DNA of 64,000 nucleotides from JBOZRQ01 sp050789255 (lineage in GTDB: Bacteria > Bacillota > Sulfobacillia > Symbiobacteriales > Symbiobacteriaceae): contig JBOZRQ010000008.1 of the NCBI GenBank assembly GCA_050789255.1, positions 1-64,000 on the forward strand, given 5' to 3'. Positions 16,917-24,270 of this stretch are shown piece by piece (within the stretch, counting starts at the first letter, position 1; every line of letters starts with the position of its first letter). The notes under the pieces are model-generated. The model did no database searches. It saw only the letters and a list, made by a program, of their open reading frames with translations, and was not told the DNA's origin. The position numbers were made by a program, and so were the translations under genes.

Positions 16917-18416
16917 ATGGATGCAGTTGGGCTTCCGCTCAGACATGGCGCCCCGGACGAGTTCGCCCGGGTGCGGTCGCTTTGTGGAGAAGCCGGTTTC
17001 ACGGAGGACGGGATCTGTCGCGCACTGGGTCTGGACAGCATCGCTGACCTGACCAAGGTCGGGCCGACCGAGCGGAATCTGACCGGTGTGGAGCCGCAAG
17101 GGCTATCCGTGATGATCCGCCTCTTCCTGCTGGGCAAGCCTGTCCCCGAGGAGCAGGTCCGCCAGGCGGTCGGCCCCGCCGGCCAGGGCGCCCTCGAACG
17201 ACTGGATCTGATTCGGCCGCACCAGGACGATGGCTTCCTCGCCACGGTCGCCTTCTATCCGGTGGCAGGCCTGCTGCTGGCCTCCGACCGGTTCTTCAAC
17301 CCGGACGGGACGCCGTATCGCCCGCCCTCGGACCTGGTTTTTGCCGCCATCAGCCCGCTCACGATGCAGTTCCTCCGGGTAATCAGCCGGGCGCCGGCCC
17401 GGGCTGTCCTGGACCTCTGCACGGGCTCGGGCGCCGCCGGCCTGCTCCTGAGCCGCACGGCGGACCTGACCACGGCGGTAGACATCACGGCCCGCTCAGT
17501 GCATTTCGCCCGCTTCAACGCCCTGCTGAACGCCTGCGAAAACGTCGAGGTGCTCCAGGGGGACCTCTATCGGGACCTCGGCGGACGCAGGTTTGACCGG
17601 ATCGTCGCCCATCCCCCCTACGTCCCGGCGCTGGCGGATCCCCAGATCTGGCGGGACGGCGGCGAGACCGGCGAAGCGGTGCTGCGGGGCATCATCGAGG
17701 GCCTCCCGGTCCACCTGGCGCCCGGCGGCAGCTTCTTCGCCGTGACCATGGGCCTTGACGTGGGTTCGCACTCCTTTGAGGAGCGGATCCGGTCGTGGTT
17801 AGGTGAAGCCCAGCCCGAGTTTGATCTGATCTACGCCGTGGATCGGGAGTGGACGCCGCGCAAGCTGGCAGCAGACCTGGCGGTGCGGAGCCGGCACGGC
17901 GAAACGGCGGTCATCGCCCGGTGGGAGGAGCACCTCAAAGATCTGGGCGTGCGCCGGGCCTATTTCGGGGCGCTGGCGCTCCGCCGCCGTGAGGGCGGGA
18001 GCGCCACACACCCGCTCACCCTGCGAACCCGCCTGAGCGAGGCGACCAACGGAGACGCCTTCGACCGCACCTTCTGGCGGCACGACTGGATCTCATCTCC
18101 GGCGGCCGGGCCGGAAGTGGCGGCGGCGGCGCCCCGCCTGTCCCCGCACCTGCAGGTGAAGATCACCCACGCCGTCTCGGACGGGGAGCTGGCGCCTCAG
18201 GAGTTCCTGCTGGAGACAACCTGGCCCTTCCAGGCCACCAGCCGGGTCGAACCCTGGGTCATCTCGGTGATCGCTCACTGCGACGGCCGGCGGACCACCT
18301 CGGACCTCTACCGGGAGGCCAAGGCGGACGGCGCCCTGCCCGATGAGTTCGGCTTGAGTAACTTCGCCGGGCTTGTGGCCACCCTCGTTGTTAAGGGCTT
18401 CCTGCAGATGGACTGA
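16917..18416 (+). CDS. SAM-dependent methyltransferase (HemK/PrmC-like, with extra N- and C-terminal domains)
   Basis: The 499-residue protein has a central class I methyltransferase domain: motif I VLDLCTGSGAAGLLLS near residue 163 and the catalytic HPPYVP near 231, the NPPY-type motif of N-methylating enzymes acting on Gln, Asn or bases. About 150 residues precede it (FTEDGICRALGLDSI) and about 170 follow, ending in a winged-helix-like fold. The layout resembles DUF7059-type methyltransferases of Actinobacteria. I start at ATG 16917, directly after the Hcp gene stop. A GTG at 16881 inside that gene, with AAGGTG upstream, is a real alternative. Tight linkage to the Hcp gene suggests coupled expression; the substrate is unknown. 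Confidence 0.8.
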   Translation: MDAVGLPLRHGAPDEFARVRSLCGEAGFTEDGICRALGLDSIADLTKVGPTERNLTGVEPQGLSVMIRLFLLGKPVPEEQVRQAVGPAGQGALERLDLIRPHQDDGFLATVAFYPVAGLLLASDRFFNPDGTPYRPPSDLVFAAISPLTMQFLRVISRAPARAVLDLCTGSGAAGLLLSRTADLTTAVDITARSVHFARFNALLNACENVEVLQGDLYRDLGGRRFDRIVAHPPYVPALADPQIWRDGGETGEAVLRGIIEGLPVHLAPGGSFFAVTMGLDVGSHSFEERIRSWLGEAQPEFDLIYAVDREWTPRKLAADLAVRSRHGETAVIARWEEHLKDLGVRRAYFGALALRRREGGSATHPLTLRTRLSEATNGDAFDRTFWRHDWISSPAAGPEVAAAAPRLSPHLQVKITHAVSDGELAPQEFLLETTWPFQATSRVEPWVISVIAHCDGRRTTSDLYREAKADGALPDEFGLSNFAGLVATLVVKGFLQMD

Positions 18417-18426
18417 GCATGACAAA

Positions 18427-18464
18427 GAGCCCCTGGTCTCGCCGGTTGGTGAGACCAGGGGCTC
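18427..18464. terminator. Strong hairpin between convergent genes (dispersed hairpin family)
   Basis: A 14-bp perfect stem, GAGCCCCTGGTCTC with GAGACCAGGGGCTC, encloses a 10-base loop. On the minus strand it is followed by TTTGTC, so it mainly terminates the MFS gene. Near-copies occur at 30923-30964 and 34750-34787. Confidence 0.8.
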
Positions 18465-18470
18465 AACGTT

Positions 18471-19730
18471 TCAACTGGCCAGGGCCGGCTCCTCCGGCAG
18501 TTCACGCAGGGCCGGCAGCCGGGAGAACAAGACCCAGCCCAGGGCCGACAGGGTGCAGATGGCGCCGATCAAGAGGGTCAGGCGCAGGCCAACCAGGGAG
18601 CCGAGCAACCCGCCCAGGGCCGCGCCAATTGGCACCGGACCGAAGGTGAGGAATCGGTACCCGGCAGAGACCCGGCCCATCATGTGCTGCGGGGTGATCG
18701 CCTGTCTCAGGGAGACCACGTGGACGACGGAGATCGCCACGCCTGCACCGCCTACTATCAGTCCAGCCACCAGCACCGGCACCGAGATGTGCAGGGGCCC
18801 CGCGGCCAGCGGATAGAGCAACCCGGCGCCGCACGCAAGCGCCATCGACCCGACGATGGTCGGCCCGGTGCCGTAGCGTTTTCCGAGCCCGCCGGCCATG
18901 TGGGACCCCAGGAAGGCGCCCAGGCTTGCCGCCGAAACCACGAAGCCAAGTAATGTCGGGCTCATCCCCAGCTCACGCCGCATGTACAGAATCAGGACCG
19001 CCCAGGTCATGTTGCTGCCAAAGTTGAAGGTGGCTGCCTCACCGGCCACTGCCCGCAGATACGGATTGGCGAGCACCATGCGCATCCCGACTCCGACCTG
19101 CTCGAGCTTGGAGGACTGCACCGACGGCGGCGCCAGCTCGGGTTCCGGCTTCCGAATCAAGGCGAGCGAGACGGCGGAGGCCAGGTACGAGGCGGCATCG
19201 AATGCGATGGCGAGCGGCGCACTGAGCGCTGCCACGACCAGGCCCGCCAAACCCGGACCGCTTGCCTGCGCCACCGATGAGCTCATTTGCAGCTTGCTGT
19301 TGCCCTCTACCAGGTATGTACGGTCGACCAGCGACGGCAGATAGGAGACGTAGGCCAACTCGAAGAGCACGCTGAAGCCGCCGCAAAACAACGTGACAAG
19401 GTACAGGAGCTCCATTCGCAGGAACCCTAGCACGTAGGAGATTGGAATCAGGGCCAGCAGAAACCCCCGGGCCAGGCTAGCGCCGACCAGCAGGGGGCGC
19501 CGGCGGTAACGGTCCACCCAGATGCCGGCAAACAGCGTCACGAACAGGTAGGGCACAAACCCGGCGGCGTTGAGGAAGCCGACCTGGGCGGGCGTGGCAC
19601 GCAGAATCATGTCGGCCGCCAGCGGGAGCGCCAGACCCGTGATCTGGGTCCCCAGCAGGGAGATGGTCTCGCCGGTCCAGAACTTCACGAACTCTCCATC
19701 CTGCCACAGACTGCGTTTTGCTTTCACCAA
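18471..19730 (-). CDS. MFS efflux transporter (MFS_3 / EntS-like)
   Basis: This 419-residue protein has about 12 hydrophobic helices. The N-terminus GEFVKFWTGETISLLGTQIT and the loop IWVDRYRRRPLLV between helices 2 and 3 are typical of the MFS_3 group (EntS, macrolide efflux MefA and related exporters). It should export a small molecule by proton antiport. The start is GTG 19730; the ribosome site is weak (GGGGG about 12 bases upstream), and no better in-frame start exists before helix 1. The gene stands alone: it converges with the methyltransferase gene across a strong hairpin, and 25 bases separate it from the DinB gene stop. The substrate is unknown. Confidence 0.88.
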   Translation of the reverse strand: MVKAKRSLWQDGEFVKFWTGETISLLGTQITGLALPLAADMILRATPAQVGFLNAAGFVPYLFVTLFAGIWVDRYRRRPLLVGASLARGFLLALIPISYVLGFLRMELLYLVTLFCGGFSVLFELAYVSYLPSLVDRTYLVEGNSKLQMSSSVAQASGPGLAGLVVAALSAPLAIAFDAASYLASAVSLALIRKPEPELAPPSVQSSKLEQVGVGMRMVLANPYLRAVAGEAATFNFGSNMTWAVLILYMRRELGMSPTLLGFVVSAASLGAFLGSHMAGGLGKRYGTGPTIVGSMALACGAGLLYPLAAGPLHISVPVLVAGLIVGGAGVAISVVHVVSLRQAITPQHMMGRVSAGYRFLTFGPVPIGAALGGLLGSLVGLRLTLLIGAICTLSALGWVLFSRLPALRELPEEPALAS

Positions 19731-19755
19731 CGGAGGTTGCCCCCTCTGCTCGCGC

Positions 19756-20247
19756 CTAGCCCCGGCGAGCGGGATAGGTGCCTTGCTGTTTGCGGAGCAT
19801 CACGATCTGTCCCGTGTGGTACGCATCGTGTGTGAGCCAACTGGCCAGCTCATCCCAGAGCGGGACGGTCGAGAGCGAGCGATCCAGGTCCTCATCGGTC
19901 AGACGGTCCAGGGCCTCACGCAGGGCGCCGGCGATCTCGTGGGTCCGGGCCACCGTGGCAGCCCAGCCGTCGGCGTTCTGCGGGTCGCCGGCGTCACCGA
20001 AGGTGGCGGTGTTGCTGGGGGCCTTCTCTTCAAACGGAACGCCGGTCAGCCGGCACAGGAACTTTCGGTTATAGTAGTTGAGGTGATTCACCGTTTGCCA
20101 GATGCTGTTCCCGGCGCCCGGCGGGCACCAGGCGGCCTCGGCCGGCCCCACCCCCTCAAGGGCGACGGACAAGGGGACATACCATTCCTCTGTATCCCAA
20201 CTGTAAGCGCGAAGCTTGCGAACCAGGCTCACCCGATCTGCAACCAT
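19756..20247 (-). CDS. DinB-family protein
   Basis: This 163-residue four-helix protein belongs to the DinB/YfiT superfamily. The metal-binding histidines are visible in the two conserved places: NHLNYYN near residue 65 and HDAYHTGQI near 145. The C-terminal HDAYHTGQIVMLRKQQG is a textbook DinB ending. Members act as metal-dependent thiol transferases (bacillithiol or mycothiol S-transferases) or have unknown roles. I place the start at ATG 20247 because GAAGGAG lies 8 bases upstream; longer frames run into the opposite gene. It is divergent from an SDR gene across a spacer with an 8-bp inverted repeat. Confidence 0.88.
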   Translation of the reverse strand: MVADRVSLVRKLRAYSWDTEEWYVPLSVALEGVGPAEAAWCPPGAGNSIWQTVNHLNYYNRKFLCRLTGVPFEEKAPSNTATFGDAGDPQNADGWAATVARTHEIAGALREALDRLTDEDLDRSLSTVPLWDELASWLTHDAYHTGQIVMLRKQQGTYPARRG

Positions 20248-20274
20248 GTCCATCGCTCCTTCGCTCCCGGCATT

Positions 20275-20302
20275 TAACCACCAAAACGTATTTAGGTGGT
20301 TA
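20275..20302. promoter_or_regulatory. 28-bp inverted repeat, operator candidate between dinB-like and SDR genes
   Basis: TAACCACC (20275-20282) and GGTGGTTA (20295-20302) are perfect 8-bp arms around 12 A/T-rich bases. The length and symmetry fit a MarR-, TetR- or GntR-type dimer site. It lies just upstream of the DinB gene ribosome site and about 50 bases upstream of a TATAAT for the SDR gene. Confidence 0.55.
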
Positions 20303-20355
20303 CAATGGCACCTTACCACAGGGATCACCCCCCAGTCAAGGGGCGCCGGTGATGG

Positions 20356-20361
20356 TATAAT
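20356..20361 (+). promoter_or_regulatory. -10 box (TATAAT) of the SDR-VOC operon
   Basis: A consensus TATAAT lies 25 bases before the SDR start. The -35 region is poor (CAGTCA at 17 bases), which suggests activator dependence. Confidence 0.5.
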
Positions 20362-20386
20362 GGGCCGGATGGGAGGTAGCGTGTCG

Positions 20387-21124
20387 ATGACTCTCTCTGG
20401 CAAAGTGGCCCTGGTGACCGGCTCCGCCCGGGGCATTGGTAATGCAGCGGCGGTATCGCTCCAGCAGTTGGGTGCAACCGTGATTCTATGTGATTCAAAC
20501 GCTTCCACGCTGCAGCAGGCGGCGGCGGAGCTCGGGTTACAGCGGTACGTGGCTGATGTGTCCGACCGGCGCGCCGTGCAGGCGATGGTAGACAGCATTG
20601 TTGAGTCCCACGGACGGATTGACATTTTGGTCACGAGTGCGGGCGTCAACCCGAAGGGACCCCTGCTGGAGCTGTCCGACCAGCAGTGGGACCAGGCGAT
20701 CCAGGTGAACCTGACGGGGACCTTCCTGTGCACCCAGATCGTCGCCCGCGAAATGGTAGCCCGGGGACAGGGAGGCCGCATCATTCAGATCGCCTCGATC
20801 GCTGGCAAGGGCTATCAGCCGCAGATGGCCAGCTATGCGGCGTCAAAAGCGGGGGTGATTGGCTTCATGCGGGAGGCAGCCCGGGAGCTGGCGCCCCACG
20901 GCATCACGGTCAACGCCGTGTGCCCGGGGGTCATCGAAACCGAGATGACCGCCCCGGCCCGCTCCAACCCCGCGGTGGCCGAGCGCTGGCTCCAGGAGAT
21001 CCCTGCCGGCCACTTTGGCCAGCCCGAAGATGTCGCCGGCCTCGTGGCATTCCTGGCCTCGCCTGCGGCCCGGTACATTACGGCCCAGGCCATCAATGTG
21101 GACGGCGGCAAGGTGCCCTGGTAG
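20387..21124 (+). CDS. Short-chain dehydrogenase/reductase (FabG-like)
   Basis: This 245-residue classical SDR has the cofactor loop TGSARGIG near residue 12, the catalytic Ser137, Tyr150 and Lys154 (YAASKAG) and the usual PGVIETEM after strand 6. It ends in INVDGGKVPW, the common ending of 3-oxoacyl-ACP reductases and related alcohol dehydrogenases. It should reduce a ketone or oxidise an alcohol with NAD(P)(H). ATG 20387 has GGGAGG 10 bases upstream; GTG 20381, only 4 bases from the ribosome site, is the alternative. The VOC gene follows after 29 bases in the same direction, probably on one transcript. The substrate is not predictable. Confidence 0.92.
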   Translation: MTLSGKVALVTGSARGIGNAAAVSLQQLGATVILCDSNASTLQQAAAELGLQRYVADVSDRRAVQAMVDSIVESHGRIDILVTSAGVNPKGPLLELSDQQWDQAIQVNLTGTFLCTQIVAREMVARGQGGRIIQIASIAGKGYQPQMASYAASKAGVIGFMREAARELAPHGITVNAVCPGVIETEMTAPARSNPAVAERWLQEIPAGHFGQPEDVAGLVAFLASPAARYITAQAINVDGGKVPW

Positions 21125-21153
21125 GAGGAGCATGCTCTAAAGGGAGGGCTTGT

Positions 21154-21573
21154 ATGAAACCTCGAATCACAGTGATTACCATCGGTGTTGATGATCTGGA
21201 GAGGGCGGTCAGGTTCTACCGCGACGGCCTCGGCCTGCACACGGAAGGGATTATTGGCCAGGAGTTCACCCATGGTGCGGTCGCCTTCTTTGACCTGCAG
21301 TCGGGCCTCAAGTTGGCCTTATGGCCCCGAAACAGCATCGCCCACGACTCGGGGCTTTCCGCAAGCCCCGCGGCTCCCACCGAGTTCACGCTCGGTCACA
21401 ACGTGTCCTCCAAGGCCGAGGTGGACGCCGTGATGGCCCAAGCCGAGAGGGCGGGGGCCGCCATCGTGAAGCGAGCGCACGACACCTTTTGGGGCGGCTA
21501 CGCCGGCTACTTCCAAGATCCCGACCAGCACCTGTGGGAAGTGGTGTGGAATCCCCACCTGGCCGTCGAATAG
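21154..21573 (+). CDS. VOC-family (glyoxalase-like) protein
   Basis: The 139-residue protein is a single vicinal-oxygen-chelate unit. It opens with ITVITIGVDDLERAVRFYRD, typical of glyoxalase/bleomycin-resistance proteins, and ends with YAGYFQDPDQHLWEVVWNP, which carries the metal-binding Glu. Such proteins are lyases, dioxygenases, isomerases or sequestering proteins. ATG 21154 is preceded by GGGAGGG at 5 bases. It probably shares a transcript with the SDR gene and may act on the same compound or its product. Confidence 0.88.
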   Translation: MKPRITVITIGVDDLERAVRFYRDGLGLHTEGIIGQEFTHGAVAFFDLQSGLKLALWPRNSIAHDSGLSASPAAPTEFTLGHNVSSKAEVDAVMAQAERAGAAIVKRAHDTFWGGYAGYFQDPDQHLWEVVWNPHLAVE

Positions 21574-21643
21574 GGATTGTTGAGCAGGATATATTGCCGA
21601 AAAGAAGAAATCGAAAAACAAATCATTGATCAGGGGTGGTGCT

Positions 21644-22471
21644 GTGTCCACAGGTGTCAGGCGCGCCGTGCAGTGGACGATAGCCCTGGTTTTTGTTGGC
21701 TTAAGTGTAGTGCCGGTTCTCTTCCTACCGACCTGGATCAAGTACTGGGTGATTGTCTACACCTGCGTGTCTCTGCTGTGGAACTATCTGACCTGGGAGA
21801 GTTCAGTGGCGAGGGGCCTGCACCTCCGACCACTGACCTCCTGGGATATCTCTGACCTGGCCGGTTTCAAGGACAGGCTGCGGGAGGCCGGTCAAAGTCT
21901 CCGGATAAAAGGCCACCCAGTTTTGACCGTAGTGGCAAGCAAGGCCCCCACCGCTGTGGCGGTTACAGGTCGGCGCGGGTTGATTATCTTCAGCACATCG
22001 TTGTTGAAGCATCTCTCACCTGAAGAAGTGCTTGCGGTCGCAGGTCATGAACTGCACCACATTGCAGCGAGGGATGGGCTCCCCGCCATGGTCGGTCTCG
22101 CCGTCTTCCGAGCGCTGGGATGGCTCGTCTTTGCGGGCCATTTCATCCCCCTGGTGAATCTGCTCGCCGCTGTCGCAAACCTTCTGCTAATCGCACTCAG
22201 TTTCGTGGCCGTGGCCGTCCTTGCTCAACGCAGTCGCCTGCAGGAGCACGAGGCAGATCTGGCCGGGGCCCGACTTACTTCGGCCGACGTGATGATCTCT
22301 GCGCTGAACAAGGTCTATGCCGAAAGTAAGGCCCAGTTTGGGGAGTATCAGTTTCCCACCTGGTCTCCGGCTTGGATCGTCGAGCGCCTGCACGCCAGCC
22401 ACCCCCAGCTCGAAGCGAGGATAAAGTACCTGCGAGACGCTGAACAGAGGGGGGAGCTCCGTGCCAGCTAG
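21644..22471 (+). CDS. M48-family membrane metalloprotease (HtpX-like)
   Basis: This 275-residue membrane protein has two N-terminal helices (to about residue 45), the zinc motif GHELHH near 134, two more hydrophobic segments after it, and the third ligand in LQEHEADLAGARLT, the arrangement of HtpX/Ste24 peptidases. It should cleave misfolded membrane proteins on the cytoplasmic side. I prefer GTG 21644, which has an AGGGGTGG upstream; an in-frame TTG at 21626 has no ribosome site. The next gene starts 11 bases inside its 3' end, so the two are translationally coupled. Confidence 0.85.
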   Translation: MSTGVRRAVQWTIALVFVGLSVVPVLFLPTWIKYWVIVYTCVSLLWNYLTWESSVARGLHLRPLTSWDISDLAGFKDRLREAGQSLRIKGHPVLTVVASKAPTAVAVTGRRGLIIFSTSLLKHLSPEEVLAVAGHELHHIAARDGLPAMVGLAVFRALGWLVFAGHFIPLVNLLAAVANLLLIALSFVAVAVLAQRSRLQEHEADLAGARLTSADVMISALNKVYAESKAQFGEYQFPTWSPAWIVERLHASHPQLEARIKYLRDAEQRGELRAS

Positions 22472-23075
22472 ACTCCGGGCGTTGGCCGCAATCCTCCGGG
22501 TCCTGGAGTGGGTGGGGTTCCACAAGTGGATGATCCTCCTGGTGATCGCCGGGGTAACTACATACGCTTACTTCGTTCAGCGAGCGCCGGTTGCGGTCGC
22601 GGCTTGGTCGCTCCTTGCCGCCGCCATCCTGAGTTTCACGGTATATGGGGAGTTCGTAGACTACACCATCTTTGTCGGCCAGCCCTTCACTGGGACTGCA
22701 CGTAACGACCCTCCGCCTGCGTTTCAGCCTGGCATTGCCACCGGGACGTTTACCGTATGGGACCGGTTTCGGTGGCAACCTCCGGGTACGGAATACGGAC
22801 AATATGTGCAGGTAAGGTGGATGGCCGACGAGAAGCCGCCGTTCCTTGCGGTGCTCCGGCCCACGGATCTGCCCGAAAGCTTGCCGAACCCGGTGGAAGA
22901 GGCTGACGAGATCAGCTTGTGGTACCCCGGCGTCAAGGTGGCCACGGGAACGGCCATCATGCGGGGGAAGATCCTGCCCGCCGTTCGCCTGGAGTTCATC
23001 GGAACAAGGCTTGTTCTCGCTGTGGCCAGCGAGGAGGCAGCTCAGAGGATCGCTGCGGCGCTCAGGACGGCATAG
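22461..23075 (+). CDS. Hypothetical membrane protein coupled to the M48 protease
   Basis: I do not recognise this 204-residue protein. Two hydrophobic helices lie at about residues 23-40 and 45-65, and the remaining 135 residues look like a soluble beta-rich domain (FTVWDRFRWQPPG, QYVQVRWMADEKPP). GTG 22461 has GGGGGAG 4 bases upstream inside the end of the M48 gene, and the genes overlap by 11 bases. A role as a partner, anchor or substrate presenter for the protease is inferred from coupling alone. Confidence 0.65.
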   Translation: MPARLRALAAILRVLEWVGFHKWMILLVIAGVTTYAYFVQRAPVAVAAWSLLAAAILSFTVYGEFVDYTIFVGQPFTGTARNDPPPAFQPGIATGTFTVWDRFRWQPPGTEYGQYVQVRWMADEKPPFLAVLRPTDLPESLPNPVEEADEISLWYPGVKVATGTAIMRGKILPAVRLEFIGTRLVLAVASEEAAQRIAAALRTA

Positions 23076-23078
23076 CTT

Positions 23079-23115
23079 CGAGGGCGCCCTTCCACGCAGG
23101 AGGGCGCCCTCGTTT
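23079..23115. terminator. Bidirectional terminator between convergent units
   Basis: CGAGGGCGCCCT and AGGGCGCCCTCG form a 12-bp stem with a 10-base loop, followed by TTTCG. It lies between the M48 operon and the broken S41 peptidase gene. Confidence 0.85.
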
Positions 23116-23118
23116 CGT

Positions 23119-24078
23119 CTATTCGAGTTCGGACAGGGCCTTCTCGGCCTCCTGCTGGAGCCGGCGCCACGGGGCGAGCGTCTCCTTCTCGGCCCGTGCG
23201 ATGATCGCCCTCAGCGCCTCTGCATAGGCCACGTTCAGCGCCTGGTCCGCCGGCACCTCGATGTCAGGACTGACGCCGCTCCCTTCCCAGTTGCTCCCGG
23301 TCACCGGGTTGACGGACCTTGCGACCGATATGTACGCCTCGAAGTGATCGTCCAACCGGAAGAACTTGCCCATGTGCGCTCCGCCCCCGGTCCTCTCGCC
23401 CACGACGGTGGCCCGCTTGAGGCTCTGCAGGTTGTAGCAGAACTCCTCGGCAGCAGACAGCGTCTTGCTGCTAGTCAGCACCTAGACGGGCTTCTCCAGG
23501 TACCGCTTGCCGGGCACGTGGGGGAGCGTCCACACCTGGTTTGAACGGTCCCCCTCCCGCCACTGTATGGTGTTAAGGTGGGTGTACCAGCGGAAGAAGT
23601 AGCTGCACAGCATCGCCACCATGGTGGCGGCCCCGCCGCCGTTGTTGCGCAGGTCGATAATGAGGGCCTCAGTCCCCGAAAGCAGCGCCATGGCCGCCGC
23701 AGCGATCTCGCCCGCCACCTCGGGCACAGCAAAGCGCCGCAGTTCCAAGTAACCTACGTTGCCCCGCATCCGTTCAACCTTATGGACGCCCCCGTTGTCC
23801 AGGAGGATGCCGAGATCCCACACCTTCCTCTGCTCAGCCGTCGGTTCCCCGGGTTCCTGGGCCGGCGGGAGTGGCTCGGCGGTGTACATGACCTCCAGAT
23901 GCTTGTCACCACTGACCTCCCGTAAGTCGGCGGTCAGGCGCCGGCTTAGTTCCTTTCCGTCGGTAATTGCCGCATACTCTGCCATGTGCGCCCGCAGGTG
24001 CGCCTCAAACCGGGGTGTGACCTCCGGCAGGACATATGCGTCGTGTAGATTCTTCATCAGGGCCTCAATCAACTGCAT
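23119..24078 (-). pseudogene. S41-family peptidase gene interrupted by one in-frame amber codon
   Basis: The gene encodes an S41 (C-terminal processing / IRBP-like) peptidase of 319 residues except for TAG at 23482-23484, codon 199. Both sides are in one frame and both are conserved. Before it come the helical N-terminus, ALIIDLRNNGGGAATMV and GKRYLEKPV; after it come VLTSSKTLSAAEEF with the nucleophile Ser, then VGERTGGGAH and PDIEVPADQAL. The family usually has Tyr at the broken position (KPVYVLTS), so one base change from TAC or TAT explains it. ATG 24078 follows an AAGGAGGAGGGGG. TAG is also a normal stop in this genome, so I regard it as a fresh pseudogene. Readthrough or a sequencing error are alternatives. 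Confidence 0.82.
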
Positions 24079-24270
24079 GGGCTTCCCCCTCCTCCTTGCC
24101 CGGTGCTATCAACCCGGATGTGAGACGCACAACTCCCGTTTCAGGTTCCCGCTTTCCCGGCACGTGCCTGCGTCAAAAGTGACAGCACCGCCTGCAGGGC
24201 AGGACACAGGTCGCAGGCATCGAATCACAGCAAGTATCCTAACTCTCGGGTCCACACGGAGGATTCTTGT

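Noticed and set aside
18427..18464. Riboswitch or T-box
   Set aside because: It is a simple perfect hairpin at gene ends, not in a leader, and carries none of the conserved T-box or riboswitch elements.
23119..24078. Idea that TAG is recoded (pyrrolysine or suppressor) in this organism
   Set aside because: TAG also ends many intact genes here (for example at 607, 4625, 10999, 21124 and 21573), and the two interrupted genes look like ordinary nonsense mutations or sequence errors.
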